A stretch of 64,000 nt of DNA from assembly GCA_964017185.1 (NCBI GenBank), contig OZ024870.1, positions 24,885,621 to 24,949,620 on the forward strand, read 5' to 3'. This DNA comes from Rugalucina vietnamica. Taxonomy: Eukaryota; Mollusca; Bivalvia; Lucinida; Lucinidae. Below, in pieces: positions 45,804-57,382 of the stretch. The position numbers and the translations under genes were made by a program. Numbering within the stretch: position 1 is the stretch's first letter; each line of letters begins with the position of its first letter. The notes under the pieces were generated by a model. It worked only from the letters and a program-made list of their open reading frames with translations. It was not told where the DNA came from and made no database searches.

Positions 45804-46666
45804 GAAATTGCACTATATATGGTGTTACGATACAATCTGAAAATAGACACATCAATAGATTCTTATGATCATCAGTAACATTATGCAATGTAAAACTGAC
45901 GGCCAGTATGTACAAACACACTTTAATCAGAGTTTATAAATACTTAATGTATATGAAACAGTTCGCGTATATGTAATGATTATTATATTAGGCACAAGAG
46001 AGATTTGTTAACAACGTCTTTAAACCAAATTTCAAACACACAAACTCCGTAAGTACAGACTCTTTGTGGTGACTATTTGTTGGAAATTATGCAACAAAGT
46101 TAAAAATATCATAATTGTTTCAATGAATTTTAAATTTTTGCTTCTGAAAAGAATCTCCGTATATCGCATGAATAAGTTTTCGTAATGAACCGTCGCTCAG
46201 CGGCTTACATGTCAATTAACAATCTAATTAGAACATGCATTTAAAAAATCTCTGAATTTAAAAGCATTGCAGCCTTGCATTTTCTGGCTTTTGCTAATTG
46301 CTCGTTTTCCATTACGTTTCCTTAAATGTTAAACTCATTATTTTCTTTTTACCGCTATCTAACGAATGCTTAAATTGTTACATTTGTTTTCCGGGATGCA
46401 TGCATATACTAGTATGACCATAAACTAAATATGTAATAATACCAGAAGAACATAAACAAATAAAAATACTGTCTTTACATTAAACAAAATAGTGAAATAT
46501 ACTATCTATTTATTATCCCCGTGCTTCATCTATTGGTTTTATCATTTCATCATTAAATTCACTTGTTTTCTGGGGTGTCTTTAAACATGGTTAAAGCTTC
46601 ATTAACACAACGATTTCTTGGTTTTAAATCGCGACAGACTACAGGTGAGGTTAAGTCCCATAAAAA
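45804..46666. other. Noncoding DNA
   Basis: 46130-46188 looks like the right-end remnant of the palindromic-core MITE (GAATCTCCGTATATCGCATG, AAGTTTTCGTAATG). No gene recognised. Confidence 0.45.
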
Positions 46667-47318
46667 TAAAAGTAGGCAATGATCAGAAAAAGGTTTAATC
46701 AGAAAGTAATTCCCACTCCAAAAACCGAGGTGGGAGATAACTAAATTAATCAAGTACCACTAAGTAACATATTGTAAGCTGAATTAGCAGCAATTTTCCC
46801 ATTGCAACCCAGTTATCCAAACTTAACTGAAATATGAAAACATACATAAGGTGCTAACAGCATAAAAATTCAACACCGAGACTTAAACCAATAAGAAGTA
46901 CCACAGAAGTATCGCATTTGAACGATCAGTAATATAAAATTACTGGCGGGCTTAAATCGATTTTACATGGCCATAACCTTACCTTCAGCTTCTGAAATGG
47001 TTCACAACATTTAGTTAGTTGTTCGGTCCTGGTGGTGAATCTCTAACTAGTCAATGAATCATCAAGGACAAACACATAAATAAGGATAACCACCATTATG
47101 AATCAAAAACGAGGACTCACAGATTCAGTAAGTTGCCCGACGATTGAGATCCTTGGGCGCCCAGTAACTTATTGAGAATCCGGAGCAAAAGAAAAAACAC
47201 CAGTTGAACCACGGTGGGCCAAGCAACAGACAAGAAGCTCCGGCCCCAACCGACTGAAATCAATAGCTTTAAGTCGGGGCCATCATATAGTCTGACGCCC
47301 GACCCACCGGCGTTTAAG
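46667..47318 (-). mobile_element. 5'-truncated PLE 3' UTR
   Basis: Reverse complement of the complete 3' UTR, from AAAGTAGGCAATGATCAG (3' terminus) to the ACGCCCGACCCACCGG block just after the RT stop region. No reverse-transcriptase sequence beyond a few codons. No SINE insertion. Confidence 0.8.
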
Positions 47319-47881
47319 AATATATATACTGAGCAAAATCGGTTTATTTTTAATATTATACAGCGGAACGTATAAAATAAACTTTTTCGCCACTGAATTA
47401 AATAGCCGGACGATCGACACATCTCACAACATCTTGGTTGTAACATTCTGTGTTATGCGTCTCAAGAAATTACTCGTTTTTCAAAGGTAGGGTCTTGGCA
47501 AAAATGAAATGCATTATGACTTTCTAGAACGCGACATGTGATGTGTATTCGTACCCTAGAAATTAATGTCGGTTTTTAGGATTACCCCTGCTCCATTTTG
47601 ACAATGAATAATTCTAATGTCAAAAGATCAATTTTGCTCAATTTTGAGCAGAGTTGAAGACTCAATTTCACTCCTAACCATTCAAGTTTACGCACAGTTT
47701 AACATTTGTTCCAGACGTCCCTGGCCAAACAACTGGACGCTATTATGTTTTCTAACAATGCTGAATGACGGAATGAACATCTTCTCACAAACTTAAGTTT
47801 TATCAAAAACATTCGTGTTTAAAATTTTTGACCGATTCCATTTTCTATTGTGCTCAATGGAATGCTTAAATTATATCGCAA
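47319..47881. other. Noncoding DNA between two PLE copies
   Basis: No feature recognised. The flanking PLE copies point away from each other. Confidence 0.4.
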
Positions 47882-48655
47882 ACACATTACAGACGTATAG
47901 GGTATAACTTAAATGTTATGCGACAGTATGCATGCTTAGGTTTGAACCCAATCATGGTTGATAACTATGCTGCCTTCTTTAATTGCATCTTTAATTGGGT
48001 CGGGCATCAGACTCTATGAAGGCCCCGACATAAAGCTATTCATTTTAGTTGGTTGGGGTCGGAGCTTCTTGTCTGTTGCTTGGCCCACCGGGGTTCAACT
48101 GGTGTTTTTGCTCCGGATTTCAGTAAGTTATTCGGCGCCCAGGGATCTCCATCGTCGGGCAGCTTACTGAATCTGTGGGTCCTCGTTTTTTATTCATCAT
48201 AGTGGTTATCATGATTTATTTGTTTGTCCATGTTGATTCATTTACTAGTTAGAGATTCACCACGAGGACCGAACAAGTAACTAAATGTTATGAACCACTG
48301 CAGAAGATATGGGTGAGGTTAGGGCCCTAAAAACCCGATTTGAGCCCCCCCCCCAGTAGTTTTATATAACTGATCGTTCCAAGGCGATACGTCTGTTGTG
48401 GTTCTATTTGTTTTATGTTTTGGAGTCGAATGTTTGTGCTGTTTGAACCTTATGTACGTTTTCATAGTTTTAGTTAAGTTCGGGTAACTGAGTGGCCGCC
48501 TACTGGGAAATAGCTGCTCACTCGGCTAACGAGTTCTATGAGTATAAGAACCTAATTGTCAATTTGGGTTTTTCCCGCCTCGGTTTTTGGAGTGGGAAGT
48601 TCATTCTTATTGCGCCTTTTCCTGATCATTGCCTTCTTGTACCTTTTCAGTATTA
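47882..48655 (+). mobile_element. 5'-truncated PLE with RT C-terminal codons and 3' UTR
   Basis: Begins inside the RT C-terminus (CAGACGTATAGGGTATAACT, GTTATGCGACAGTATGC, ATCATGGTTGATAACTATGC), has a small internal duplication near 47985, then the full 3' UTR to GCCTTCTTGTACCTTTTC. No SINE. Noncoding as it stands. Confidence 0.8.
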
Positions 48656-49013
48656 AACGTTCAATTTTCAATGATGCAAACTTTGATTTAAAATTTTGGG
48701 TACAAATGGAAGACATTTTGCAATTACCTAATTGAATCTCACTGGGCGATCCATAAAGAAGCAATTTGTGCTAAAACTGACCTCTAGAATTTTTCGGGAG
48801 GCGCGCCACCAAAATAACCGTTTTGACCAATCAGATTCGAGCTCAGTGATTCATGCTCTGAATACCAAAACTTTTATACCCAATTTATTCACTGGCGTAT
48901 TGCTGACCAGCATATGTGAGGTAGAACGTCTTACAATATATCAAAATGCGAAAAAAAATGTCATTATCGTGTTGCGGTAATTGTTAGGCTCAGTATACAA
49001 GATCCATTGATTT
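48656..49013. other. Noncoding DNA
   Basis: Short open frame at 48732-48980 has no recognisable motif. Confidence 0.35.
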
Positions 49014-49270
49014 TCAGTCTAAATAAGAATCATTAACCGCTGAAAATGTCCAACCATTCACAGATGAAGTGATAGAAGTCTTAGAGCATAAATGATTGCA
49101 ACAGTTGCACTTCTTGGCATTGCACTTATAAAAAAATCGTTTCTGGTTGACGTTCAAAAGCTGTTTATATGGTTTACGAGGTTTGTCTAGTTGTCTATTG
49201 TATACGGCACATTTGTTTTTTTTTTTAGTTGAAGCTCGCAACTGAGAAAGAGTCAAAGTTTTGTTGTTAA
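49014..49270 (-). pseudogene. Possible Cys-rich linker of a GIY-YIG PLE
   Basis: A minus-strand frame reads TLSQLRASTKKKNKCAV then YKCNAKKCNCCNHL and SVNGWTFSAVNDSYLD. The CxxxxC/C spacing followed by a WTF-x-LDxKSxDLVY pattern recalls the zinc-finger-like linker before GIY-YIG endonuclease domains in endonuclease-bearing PLEs. At two positions where Cys is expected (after SYLD and after DLVY) the codon is TGA. No GIY-YIG core follows. Assignment is from pattern recall only. Confidence 0.35.
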
Positions 49271-49642
49271 ATTCACCCTGGTGAATCGAGTTTGTTTCCT
49301 TTCCGGCTTGAGAGAAAGGACCATTTTTATTTCCATTGTATCAATCCCAGTTCTTTATCATCAAGTGCTGGTAAAATGGTTTCAACGGGTACATTGTACG
49401 TATTTCTTACATATCAGTACTACATCGGTGAACAAAATACGCTAAACGGTCTGAGATACTCTTGCTCTGAACAGTTCATTTTTCGAATAGAGGTATTTGT
49501 TTTTGTTTGATCTTGCATTGATACCTTCAGCTTCGTTACAGTACCTTAGTTTGCAGGGTATTTAGATAGTTTGTTAGCGGATAATAATGATCTGGTATAA
49601 CTGTATGGGTGTCTAGGCTCAGCTGAGTATTTGCAATAAACA
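49271..49642. other. Noncoding DNA
   Basis: No feature recognised. Confidence 0.35.
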
Positions 49643-49922
49643 CATCAGGAAAACATGTCCGTGAAATGTATACCCCCTTATACCCCATTTTTATATAGCA
49701 AAACTGGGGTATGCAGGGGTATACATATTTTTCTTATTTTTGCTCCAAAACATAGATTGTGGGTACTCGTTAGAACCGCCTCGGCGAGGTGGTTCTAACG
49801 AGTACCCACAATCTATGTCTTGGAGCAAAAATAAGAAAAATGTCCAAATTTTTCTACTGAAAATTTTCATTTTTTACAATTTTAAAAATCTCTATTTATT
49901 GCATGGGCATGTTTTCATAATG
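49643..49922 (+). mobile_element. Palindromic-core MITE, copy 5
   Basis: One of the best-preserved copies: CATCAGGAAAACATGTCCGT, TATAGCAAAACTGGGGTATG, arms TGTGGGTACTCGTTAGAACC and GGTTCTAACGAGTACCCACA, right end GGGCATGTTTTCATAATG. The central arms pair over about 45 bases with one mismatch. Confidence 0.9.
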
Positions 49923-50219
49923 ATATACGCGCACGTTGATTTATACTTCACGAGTTCTGGTGTTCCACAATGTCATTTGTATGCCATACAGTAGGTTTTC
50001 TGGAAACTAGCTAATGATCAAGACATTTTCCAATAAAAAGCAATTAGCACTGCTTCTGCTTATTTTGCCAAGCCTTTTCCTAGATTTTATGCTTTATGGT
50101 GTTTCCAATTTTAACAGGATTTAAAATTACAATGTTTTCTACCTAACCCATTATCTGTTCAAATGAAGGATGAAAATCGTTCGAATTTCAAACATGTACC
50201 AACACTAAATCAGTCTATA
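49923..50219. other. Noncoding DNA
   Basis: No feature recognised. Confidence 0.35.
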
Positions 50220-50410
50220 ATGCTCCGACAGAAAAGTATCCGTATAATGTCACCGCTAGGTGAATAAAAATAAAACTTAGATCCATTAAGAGCAGTGAAC
50301 ATATTAATTAGAAAGGGGTGGGCCATTCCGCGGTTTCGGCTACTTAAGCCTCTTCAGTGATTTGGCAACATGAAGCCAAACAGAATTACTGTAATTTTGC
50401 ATCTTTCAAT
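50220..50410 (-). mobile_element. Hammerhead-bearing PLE-type fragment
   Basis: The minus strand matches 59690-59860: TTTGGCTTCATGTTGCC, then CACTGAAGAGGCTTAAGTAG and CCGAAACCGCGGAATGGCCC. The hammerhead-like motif spans 50320-50364 with a clean stem II (GGCTTAAGTAGCC). The core has CTGAAGA for CTGATGA, and the U16.1 position is A, so activity is unlikely. Confidence 0.6.
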
Positions 50411-50439
50411 AAGGTAGTCGATACAAATACTAATTTATT

Positions 50440-50715
50440 TTATATTGCTGATCGTGCCAATGCGATTCTTCGATTCAATTGTGGTACTATTTGTTTTATG
50501 TTTTGAAGTTCAATATTTGTACTGTTTGAACCATAGTTTTAGTTAAGTTTGGGTAACTGAGTGGCTGCCTATCGGGAAATAGCTGCTCACTCGGCTTACT
50601 TTAAGTTTTCTAAGTATAAGTATCTAATTGTCAATTGAGTTTTTCCCCACCTCGGTTTTTGGAGTGGAAATTTCTTTCTGATTCCGCATTTTCCTGATCA
50701 TAATCTACATGTACA
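50440..50715 (+). mobile_element. 5'-truncated PLE 3' UTR
   Basis: GCTGATCGTGCCAATGCGAT, GGTAACTGAGTGGCTGCCTA, TAGCTGCTCACTCGGCTTAC and CTCGGTTTTTGGAGTGG. Only the distal ~275 bases are present. Confidence 0.75.
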
Positions 50716-51029
50716 TTAGTATAATCCAAATGGGTCCAAATATATTAAACGATGGTTAGAACATGATTCGATAATAATTTTCTGATTTCTCAGAATACCC
50801 TCGATGATCTCAAAGGACCAAAACGAAAATATAATCTGCACTATAAATGATGTACGGGGAGGCTTTTTAGGACCGCCACATGGCACCACACCAGCTGCAG
50901 TAATAGCAAATAAAAATAAAACTGATATCCTTTAAAAGATAAATTACTACAGCACCGCATTGGAAAGATCAGAAAAGAAATTACTGGTAAGATTAAATCG
51001 ATTTGAAGGCCCAAATATATGATATAGGA
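50716..51029. other. Spacer between two inverted PLE 3' ends
   Basis: No feature recognised; the PLE copies on either side converge tail to tail. Confidence 0.4.
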
Positions 51030-51592
51030 AGGTACAAGTAAGCAATGATCAGGAAAAGGGCAACCAGAAAGAACCTCCCACTCAAAAAACCGAGGTAGGA
51101 AAAATTAAATTGAAAATTAGGTATACTGTGAAAACATATGGTAAGCCGAGTGAGCAGCTATTTCCCAAAAGGCGGCATTTCAATTAATCGAACTTAACTA
51201 AAATATATAAAACTTTCATATGGTTAAAACAACACAAAAATTCGACTCAGAAACATAAAACAAACAGTGCCACAACAGAAGTATCGCCTTAAAACTATCA
51301 ATAATATAACATTACTTGGGGGCGGGGCGCATGGACCGGTTTAACAGGCGCCTAACCTTGCCCTCATCTTCCGCAGTGGTTCACAACATTTGTTGTTCGG
51401 TCCTCGTGGTAAATCTCTAACTAGTTAATGAATAATCAAGGGCAAACAAATAAATCATGATAACTACCATGATGAATCAAAAACGAGGACTCACAGATTT
51501 AGTAAGCTGCCCGACGATGGAGGTCCCTGGGCGCTAAATACCTTACTGAAATCCGGAGCAAAACTGAGAAAAACACCAGTTGAAAACTTAGG
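51030..51592 (-). mobile_element. 5'-truncated PLE 3' UTR
   Basis: GTACAAGTAAGCAATGATCA, AAAACCGAGGTAGG, TATGGTAAGCCGAGTGAGCA, TCTTCCGCAGTGGTTCACAA and CTGGGCGCTAAATACC, ending near AACACCAGTTGAA. Confidence 0.78.
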
Positions 51593-52474
51593 TTTATATT
51601 TCTTCTTAGAATACTTTACGTTTGTCCTGTCTCTAATTTTTGTTACTTGCATTGAGTGTTTAGAAGGTGGTTCTGGATTTTATAAAATCATCGGTTTACT
51701 ATTTCTTGCACTGACATAAGCATAAGTAAACAAGTATTTGCCACATTTGAATCCCAAAGAGAATATTGTAGCATTAAATCTTAACACGATAGAGGACATT
51801 GCAATCCAGTATAATACTGCTTACAGTTAAATGGGGTATTTATTAAAACTTATTAATATACAGTACTTATACAGGGAATTGGGTCTATGGCATACTGGTG
51901 AAGTCTCGTACGATTAGTTTATTCTGGATTTCAGCTCGACTTAATACAGCTGACCTCGCACTTATATGGTAGAACTCGTACAGAACTATATCGATTGATC
52001 TGATATCTATATGGAAATCCGTACATCTGATTGGTCGAAATACGACACGCGATGTCACGTGCCGTGTTGAATGAGTTGAAACAAAAAACTATCGCTGCGA
52101 TTCAGTCGATCGCGAAAAATAGTTAACAAACAAACAGTCTTTGAAAAGATTGTCACACAGTGGCGCTAAGAATGGCGAAGATATGTTTGAGGTGCCATCG
52201 GATGATTTAAGTCGATCGACTGACAGTTAATGAATAAAAATCTCATTAATCAAGTTATTTCGTATTGGATCAGTTACTAGTTACCAGTAAACTATGACGA
52301 AAGTTTCTTTGTCTTAATTTGCAGCCTTCTTCTTTAGAATTTAGCCAGAATGAGACGTTATTATTATTAAAAACGGGGGCGTGCACTCTAGATTAGTGCA
52401 GTGACCCAATCACACGATCTTTTACATATCGACATACGCTAAAACCATTCTGATTGGTTGACTCCGGAATTGGG
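51593..52474. other. Noncoding DNA with a CRE/E-box-like patch
   Basis: 52020-52075 has GATTGGTCGAAA and GATGTCACGTGCC, weakly recalling the promoter-like part of the foldback element. No gene recognised. Confidence 0.4.
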
Positions 52475-52933
52475 CAGAAACCTATAGCTATCGTTCTTAT
52501 AGACTCCCATTGTAATTTGCCACAAAATAAGACTCATTCATATGCTTCACAGCTCATAGTGGACACCAAGTCATTCTGCAGATGAGAGATTGCCCCAGGC
52601 CGTGTAAAAGTGCAGCAAATAATAGGGTGTTAGCCAGCATCCAAGGACGGTATTTTTCGCTGTTTAGGGACACCCAAAAATCGCTCAACAATGAAAAAAT
52701 AATTATTCAATAAACTTGGCCATCACTTGGCCATTGTATGGCAAAACAGCAAGTTATTTAATCACACAATATAGCGAAATGTTCAAGAAAGGTTATACTA
52801 TCATGTGACAAAAGACGGTTAATAGCTACGCATTTATGACCAATCGTGGGTAGCCTTACATCTAACATTTACCGCGGTAGATCTGCCCACACTTCGGGCC
52901 AACTGCATGCAACGTTACAATTACAGGTCTCTG
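52475..52933. mobile_element. CAGAGACCT MITE, uninterrupted
   Basis: Ends CAGAAACCTATAGCT and AATTACAGGTCTCTG. The TIR may extend outward to ATTGGRCAGARACCT. It matches 28944-29056 plus 29550-29902 in reverse orientation without the PLE insertion (its GCTATTAACCGTC sequence at 52815-52827 lies at the insertion point). Confidence 0.82.
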
Positions 52934-54119
52934 TCCAATTCTCATGATCTATTTATGTATACATCTTGCGAATTCCAGGTCAACTCTTCCAAATCTTCCA
53001 ACACCTGGCCCTATGACAGGTGTTTTACCTACACTAATATTTGGAAAATATTACAGCGGCTTGTAACTTATAATTAGTATACTTTTGCGTGGGCATTTCA
53101 CTGGTACAGTAGTGTCATACAGTGTACATGTACATATACACATGGAAAACAGTTACGGAACATCCGATTTTTAAGTGTTGTTTTTCATAGAAAATTTAAA
53201 ACACTTCTGACTTTATCCGAAATGTTTCGCCTACGTGAAATATGGACCAATATGAAGTAAAAATGATAATCAGGAATCGCGGATTACCGTTTTTAATTGC
53301 TTATACGCTGTATACATTCAAATGCTTCAATTTAGTAAAATACCATTGATTCACAAATATGGGCCAAGGGGACACACAATTGGTTGCACGTTAGTGTTGT
53401 GATTTCTGGAGCTAGTACCATTGTAGGGCAATACATTGAGCACATAATGATCGGAATTATCCATGTCGTCCTTGAGCATAGTCCACGATTTAAATAAACC
53501 TCACCATATCATAAACCAGACTGTGTCGCTGCTACTTTGATTATGTAGCCTTGCATCTTCTGACCTTATAATGGTCATACAGAGGTTCATAATTATCAAC
53601 TGCCAAAACTGGAAAGTGATAATTTCTCAAATATACTAAAATAACATTAAAAAATTCTAGGCGTTCCCTAACTTTTTTCCAAGTGTAACTCTAGTAATAA
53701 AATGCATTTAACAAGTACATCGGTTACACATAGTACAGCATGTTCCAAAACTTTTCTTCCAAACAGCAGTAGAAATTAGCTTTTTCCTGAATGCTCCTGA
53801 ACCGATAAAACAACAATAACAATAAAACTGTTTGACAGTATTAACAAAACAAATGTTTCTAATGAGGTCATGGGATTTTTCTGCCACGACAAATAATTCC
53901 ATGTGAAAACACATCAGACTTCTGACATTTGCTGGAGTCTTTTGTACTTATGCTGTGACAAATAACCACATATCAACAATGGTGAATTTATGGCTAATTG
54001 CAGTATAGTAAACACACATTGGCAGTGATTTTTTTTATCTCAAGAGTTTGGTAAACACTAGAGAAGGGTATCTTCTTACTCTAGTCAGTAGAGTAGAAAA
54101 TATAAAAATAGTTGGAAAG
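52934..54119. other. Noncoding DNA
   Basis: No gene recognised. 53848-53900 weakly resembles 31865-31920 and 42778-42830. Confidence 0.4.
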
Positions 54120-54292
54120 TGTTTTTTTTTATTTTTTGCTTAAAACATTGATTGTGGGTACACGTGACAACCGCAATCTATGTTTTGGAGTTAAGATAAG
54201 AGAAAAATGAGTACCCCTTCCTATCCCAGTTTATCTATAGAAAAGTGGGGTTTAAGGGATATTCAATACACGGACATGTTTACGCGGTGGTA
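54120..54292 (-). mobile_element. Palindromic-core MITE fragment with deleted centre
   Basis: TTTTTTGCTTAAAACATTGA, TGTGGGTACACGTGACAACC then CAATCTATGTTTTGGAG, AAAGTGGGGTTTAAGGG and ACACGGACATGTTTACGCG. The palindromic core is lost. Confidence 0.7.
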
Positions 54293-54587
54293 CTGGTTAA
54301 TTCCTTAGAAGTTCTGGGTCGGTCCAGGAAATGCGCAGAATCATCCTTACGATAGATGATAAAAATAATGGAGACCATTGCGACAGCTACAATGTTACTA
54401 TTTTTGACCATCTCTCGTGCGTGTTTAAGTTTAGTTGTCTACTCGGATAATTATAATTTCCAACACTCTTGGAATGAACTGTCGTACCAATGTTATGTAG
54501 GAGTCCCATAAAAATTTAGGCGATATTCCGACATGACCATAACTGTTGACTGGTAAGTTAAGCAGTAAGACAAAGCAAAACTCTTTT
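54293..54587. other. Noncoding DNA
   Basis: No feature recognised. Confidence 0.35.
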
Positions 54588-54735
54588 CAATGTGGGGAAT
54601 AGCTGCTCACTCGGCTTACTATATGTTTTCCTTGTATAAGTACCTAAGTGGCTTTTTATTTTTTTTCCCACCCCTCAGTTTATGGAGTGGGAATTTCTTT
54701 ATGATTGCATTGCCTACTTGTACCTTTTCATTGCA
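54588..54735 (+). mobile_element. PLE 3'-end fragment
   Basis: GGGGAATAGCTGCTCACTCG, CTCAGTTTATGGAGTGGGAA and TGCCTACTTGTACCTTTTCA: the last ~150 bases only. Confidence 0.7.
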
Positions 54736-55336
54736 ATTTTGTTTGCCAGAAATAACCGTCAATGATAAAGATGTCTCTCTAGAGACGTCTCCTTCTGACT
54801 TGACGTCACACGTGAAATCTCGGAAAATTATTTAAATGGTTTGGAATAAGAGACATCTTAGAATTGAACGGTTCTCATTAATGACCAGACCGTAACACTT
54901 AAAATGCCAAAAATGTCAACAAAAGAAGTGTTATACACAAATATGTAGACATGAAAAGTCATTACTTTATGTATTGAAATGCGTGTTTAATGGCTTGAAT
55001 ACTACTTTTGTAGATCCCGACCGATGAATTGTCTCAAATAATGTCAGAGTTCTCACGTTAACTGTTGATTTGTTTGGCTCAGTATGGGCTAATAGCATCG
55101 AATGTGATTAAGACATTAACCTTTAAGGTTTCGTCGATTTGTCTCCGTCATTGCAGCAATGATTCTTAATCTAATGCTTTTAATTCGCCACTGGTGAGTT
55201 AGTCTGGGAAAATGACACGAACTCAGCCCGCCACAAAATAAATTGTGTTTATAACATAAAGCGACAAGGTCAGTGGCGTCTACAAACTGGTAAACAAACA
55301 ATGCCGCCATGTACCAGATACTGCTACATGTTTAAA
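54736..55336. other. Noncoding DNA
   Basis: Contains one TGACGTCA site at about 54803. No gene recognised. Confidence 0.35.
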
Positions 55337-55655
55337 ATGGTACAAGTAGGCAATGATCAGGAAAAGGCGCAGTAAGAAAGAAATTCCCACTACAAAACCC
55401 GAGGTGGGAAAAACTAATTTGACAATTAGGTATTTATACTTAGAAAACATATCGTAAGTCGAGTGGGCAGCTATTTCTCAATAGGCGGCCACGTGCACTC
55501 AGTTATCCGAACTTAGATAAAACTATGAAACCGTACATACGGTTGAAACAGTACAAAAATTCGACTCCAAAGCATAAAATAAATGGAACCACAACAGAAG
55601 TATCGCCATGGAACGATCAGTAATATAAAATTACTGGGGACATTATTACAACTTA
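55337..55655 (-). mobile_element. 5'-truncated PLE 3' UTR
   Basis: GTACAAGTAGGCAATGATCA, CGAGGTGGGAAAAACTAATT, ATATCGTAAGTCGAGTGG, AGTATCGCCATGGAACGATC and AGTAATATAAAATTACTGGG. Confidence 0.75.
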
Positions 55656-55764
55656 TGAATCTTTTGAATTTTTCATTTTGTGGTACCGGCGACCTATGGG
55701 CGGTCTGCTATTTCACATTTGGTCGTTTTAGGTTCTTGTATTTGTCTACCAGCTTTTGCTTCTT

Positions 55765-55905
55765 TTGCTATCAGGAAAACATGCCCATTAAAAGTAAAAA
55801 CCCCTCAAATCCCACTTTCACATGTGTTTACAAAAACTTGGGTATGCAGGTGTCGTATACCTCTTTTCTTATTTTGGCTCCAAAACATAGATTGTTAATA
55901 AATAT
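55765..55905 (+). mobile_element. Palindromic-core MITE fragment (left half)
   Basis: ATCAGGAAAACATGCCCAT, TCCCACTTTCACATG, TTGGGTATGCAGGTGTCG and GGCTCCAAAACATAGATTGT, then unrelated sequence. Confidence 0.65.
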
Positions 55906-56184
55906 TATTGTAAAAGTATAGCTGACTTGATGCGCGAAGCGCTTATTTGAAAAGGAGGGACCGTCCTGGCTAAGAAATATAGGCCGCCCCTTTACATCCT
56001 GTGTCAAAAAGATTTTCTCGAATCATTGTAAGAAAAAGGTTAACGGTTACCAGCATTTTAAACGCACCGGTCACTCTCCACATAAGCTTATATATATTAT
56101 ATAGTTCAACTAGTGGAGAAAATTTCATATAATTCAAATTCTTCCGCTATATTCGAAAACAAAAAACGATTTGAAACTGAACTT

Positions 56185-56548
56185 AACTAGTTAGAGATTC
56201 ACCACGAGGACCGAACAACTAACTAAATGTTGTGAACCACTGCAGAAGATGAGGGCGATGTTAGGGCATTGTAAACCGGTTTAAGCCCCCAGTAGTTTTA
56301 TAATACTGATCGTTCCAAGGCGATACTTCTTGTTTTATGTTTGAGTCGATTTTTGTGCTATTTGAATCTACGTTTTCATAGTTTAAGTTAAGTTCGGGTA
56401 ACTGAGTGGCCGCCTATTGGGTAACAGCTGCTCACTGGGCTTACGGCATGTTTTCTTAGTATAAGTACCTAATTGTCAATTTGTTTTTTTCCCGTCTCGG
56501 TTTTTGGAGTGGGAATTTCTTTCTAATTGCGCTTTTTCGTGATAATTG
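56185..56548 (+). mobile_element. 5'-truncated PLE 3' UTR
   Basis: TTAGAGATTCACCACGAGGA, CACTGCAGAAGATGAGGGCG, CTGATCGTTCCAAGGCGATA, CTGAGTGGCCGCCTATTGGG and CTCGGTTTTTGGAGTGGGAA. It diverges from the inverted copy at 55337-55655, giving a head-to-head pair with 0.5 kb between. Confidence 0.75.
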
Positions 56549-56848
56549 CCACTGTATATTTTTATATGGATAACATTATTGCAAACACCCTTTCCACTTG
56601 GATTTAACGACAACATTTCTAGATCTCATTGTATAAGGAAACAGGGTAATGACAAGCGAAAACGGTGTGGTGCAATAAAATTTAATACTTCCTTTAATGA
56701 TTTGACGGGTAAACTAAGGGTACACGGTCGACATTCTATGCTTTCTTATAGTCCGGCTGAAAACAAATTTGACCTGGAATTGAGTTCTAAAGTTTTTTTC
56801 TTAACTGAATCACGTTCAGTAGACATTGCCTTTGAAGAATCTGAATGA
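56546..56848 (+). CDS. Unrecognised 100-codon open frame
   Basis: Reads IRKQGNDKRKRCGAIKFN in the middle and ends FLTESRSVDIAFEESE before TGA. I recognise no domain. It begins where a PLE 3' UTR ends and lies about 0.5 kb upstream of the decayed pseudogene at 57383-58545, on the same strand, so it could be a piece of the same old element. The stretch from 56880 on repeats AAGATGGC motifs. Could equally be chance. Confidence 0.2.
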   Translation: MPLYIFIWITLLQTPFPLGFNDNISRSHCIRKQGNDKRKRCGAIKFNTSFNDLTGKLRVHGRHSMLSYSPAENKFDLELSSKVFFLTESRSVDIAFEESE

Positions 56849-57382
56849 TGCCACCTTGGCATCATGGAGCATTTTTGTATTTTCAAGATGGCGTGTAAGA
56901 TGGCGGCCAGAATATAAAATAATCTTTAATACGGGTCTCTGATTGTTTATATCTGGCAAAACTGTGGTTACTTCAGTGCCAAATGATGAACAGGTATCAG
57001 TTTTGTGTAAGTATGTACATTCTATCGCAGTTTCTCAAGATCGGATACAAAATGGCTGTCAGCTTTCTTATAAAACACTGTATAGATGAAATAAGTAAAG
57101 GTTTTTCATGTTTTTGGTTTTACTTTCAAGTTTTGATTCGTACAATTAACACTTTAACTTTCAAAACCATTGCTTAAGCTAGTTTGCCTTAGCAAGATGC
57201 AGTGATTATCATATTCAAGATGGCATTCAAGAAGGCAGCCATGATTTCTTGCTCAAAACGAATTTTACCTAGAATTGAGTTTTAACATTTTCTCGTACTG
57301 AATACACTTAACACTTAAAAGTCATTACTCTAGACATTTTGCCTTATCAAGATAAAGGATAATAGAACAAGTTTGTATTTCA

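Noticed and set aside
49643-49922. miRNA precursor from the MITE hairpin
   Set aside because: Arms are long and near-perfect, as in MITEs generally; without small-RNA data a miRNA call is unsupported.
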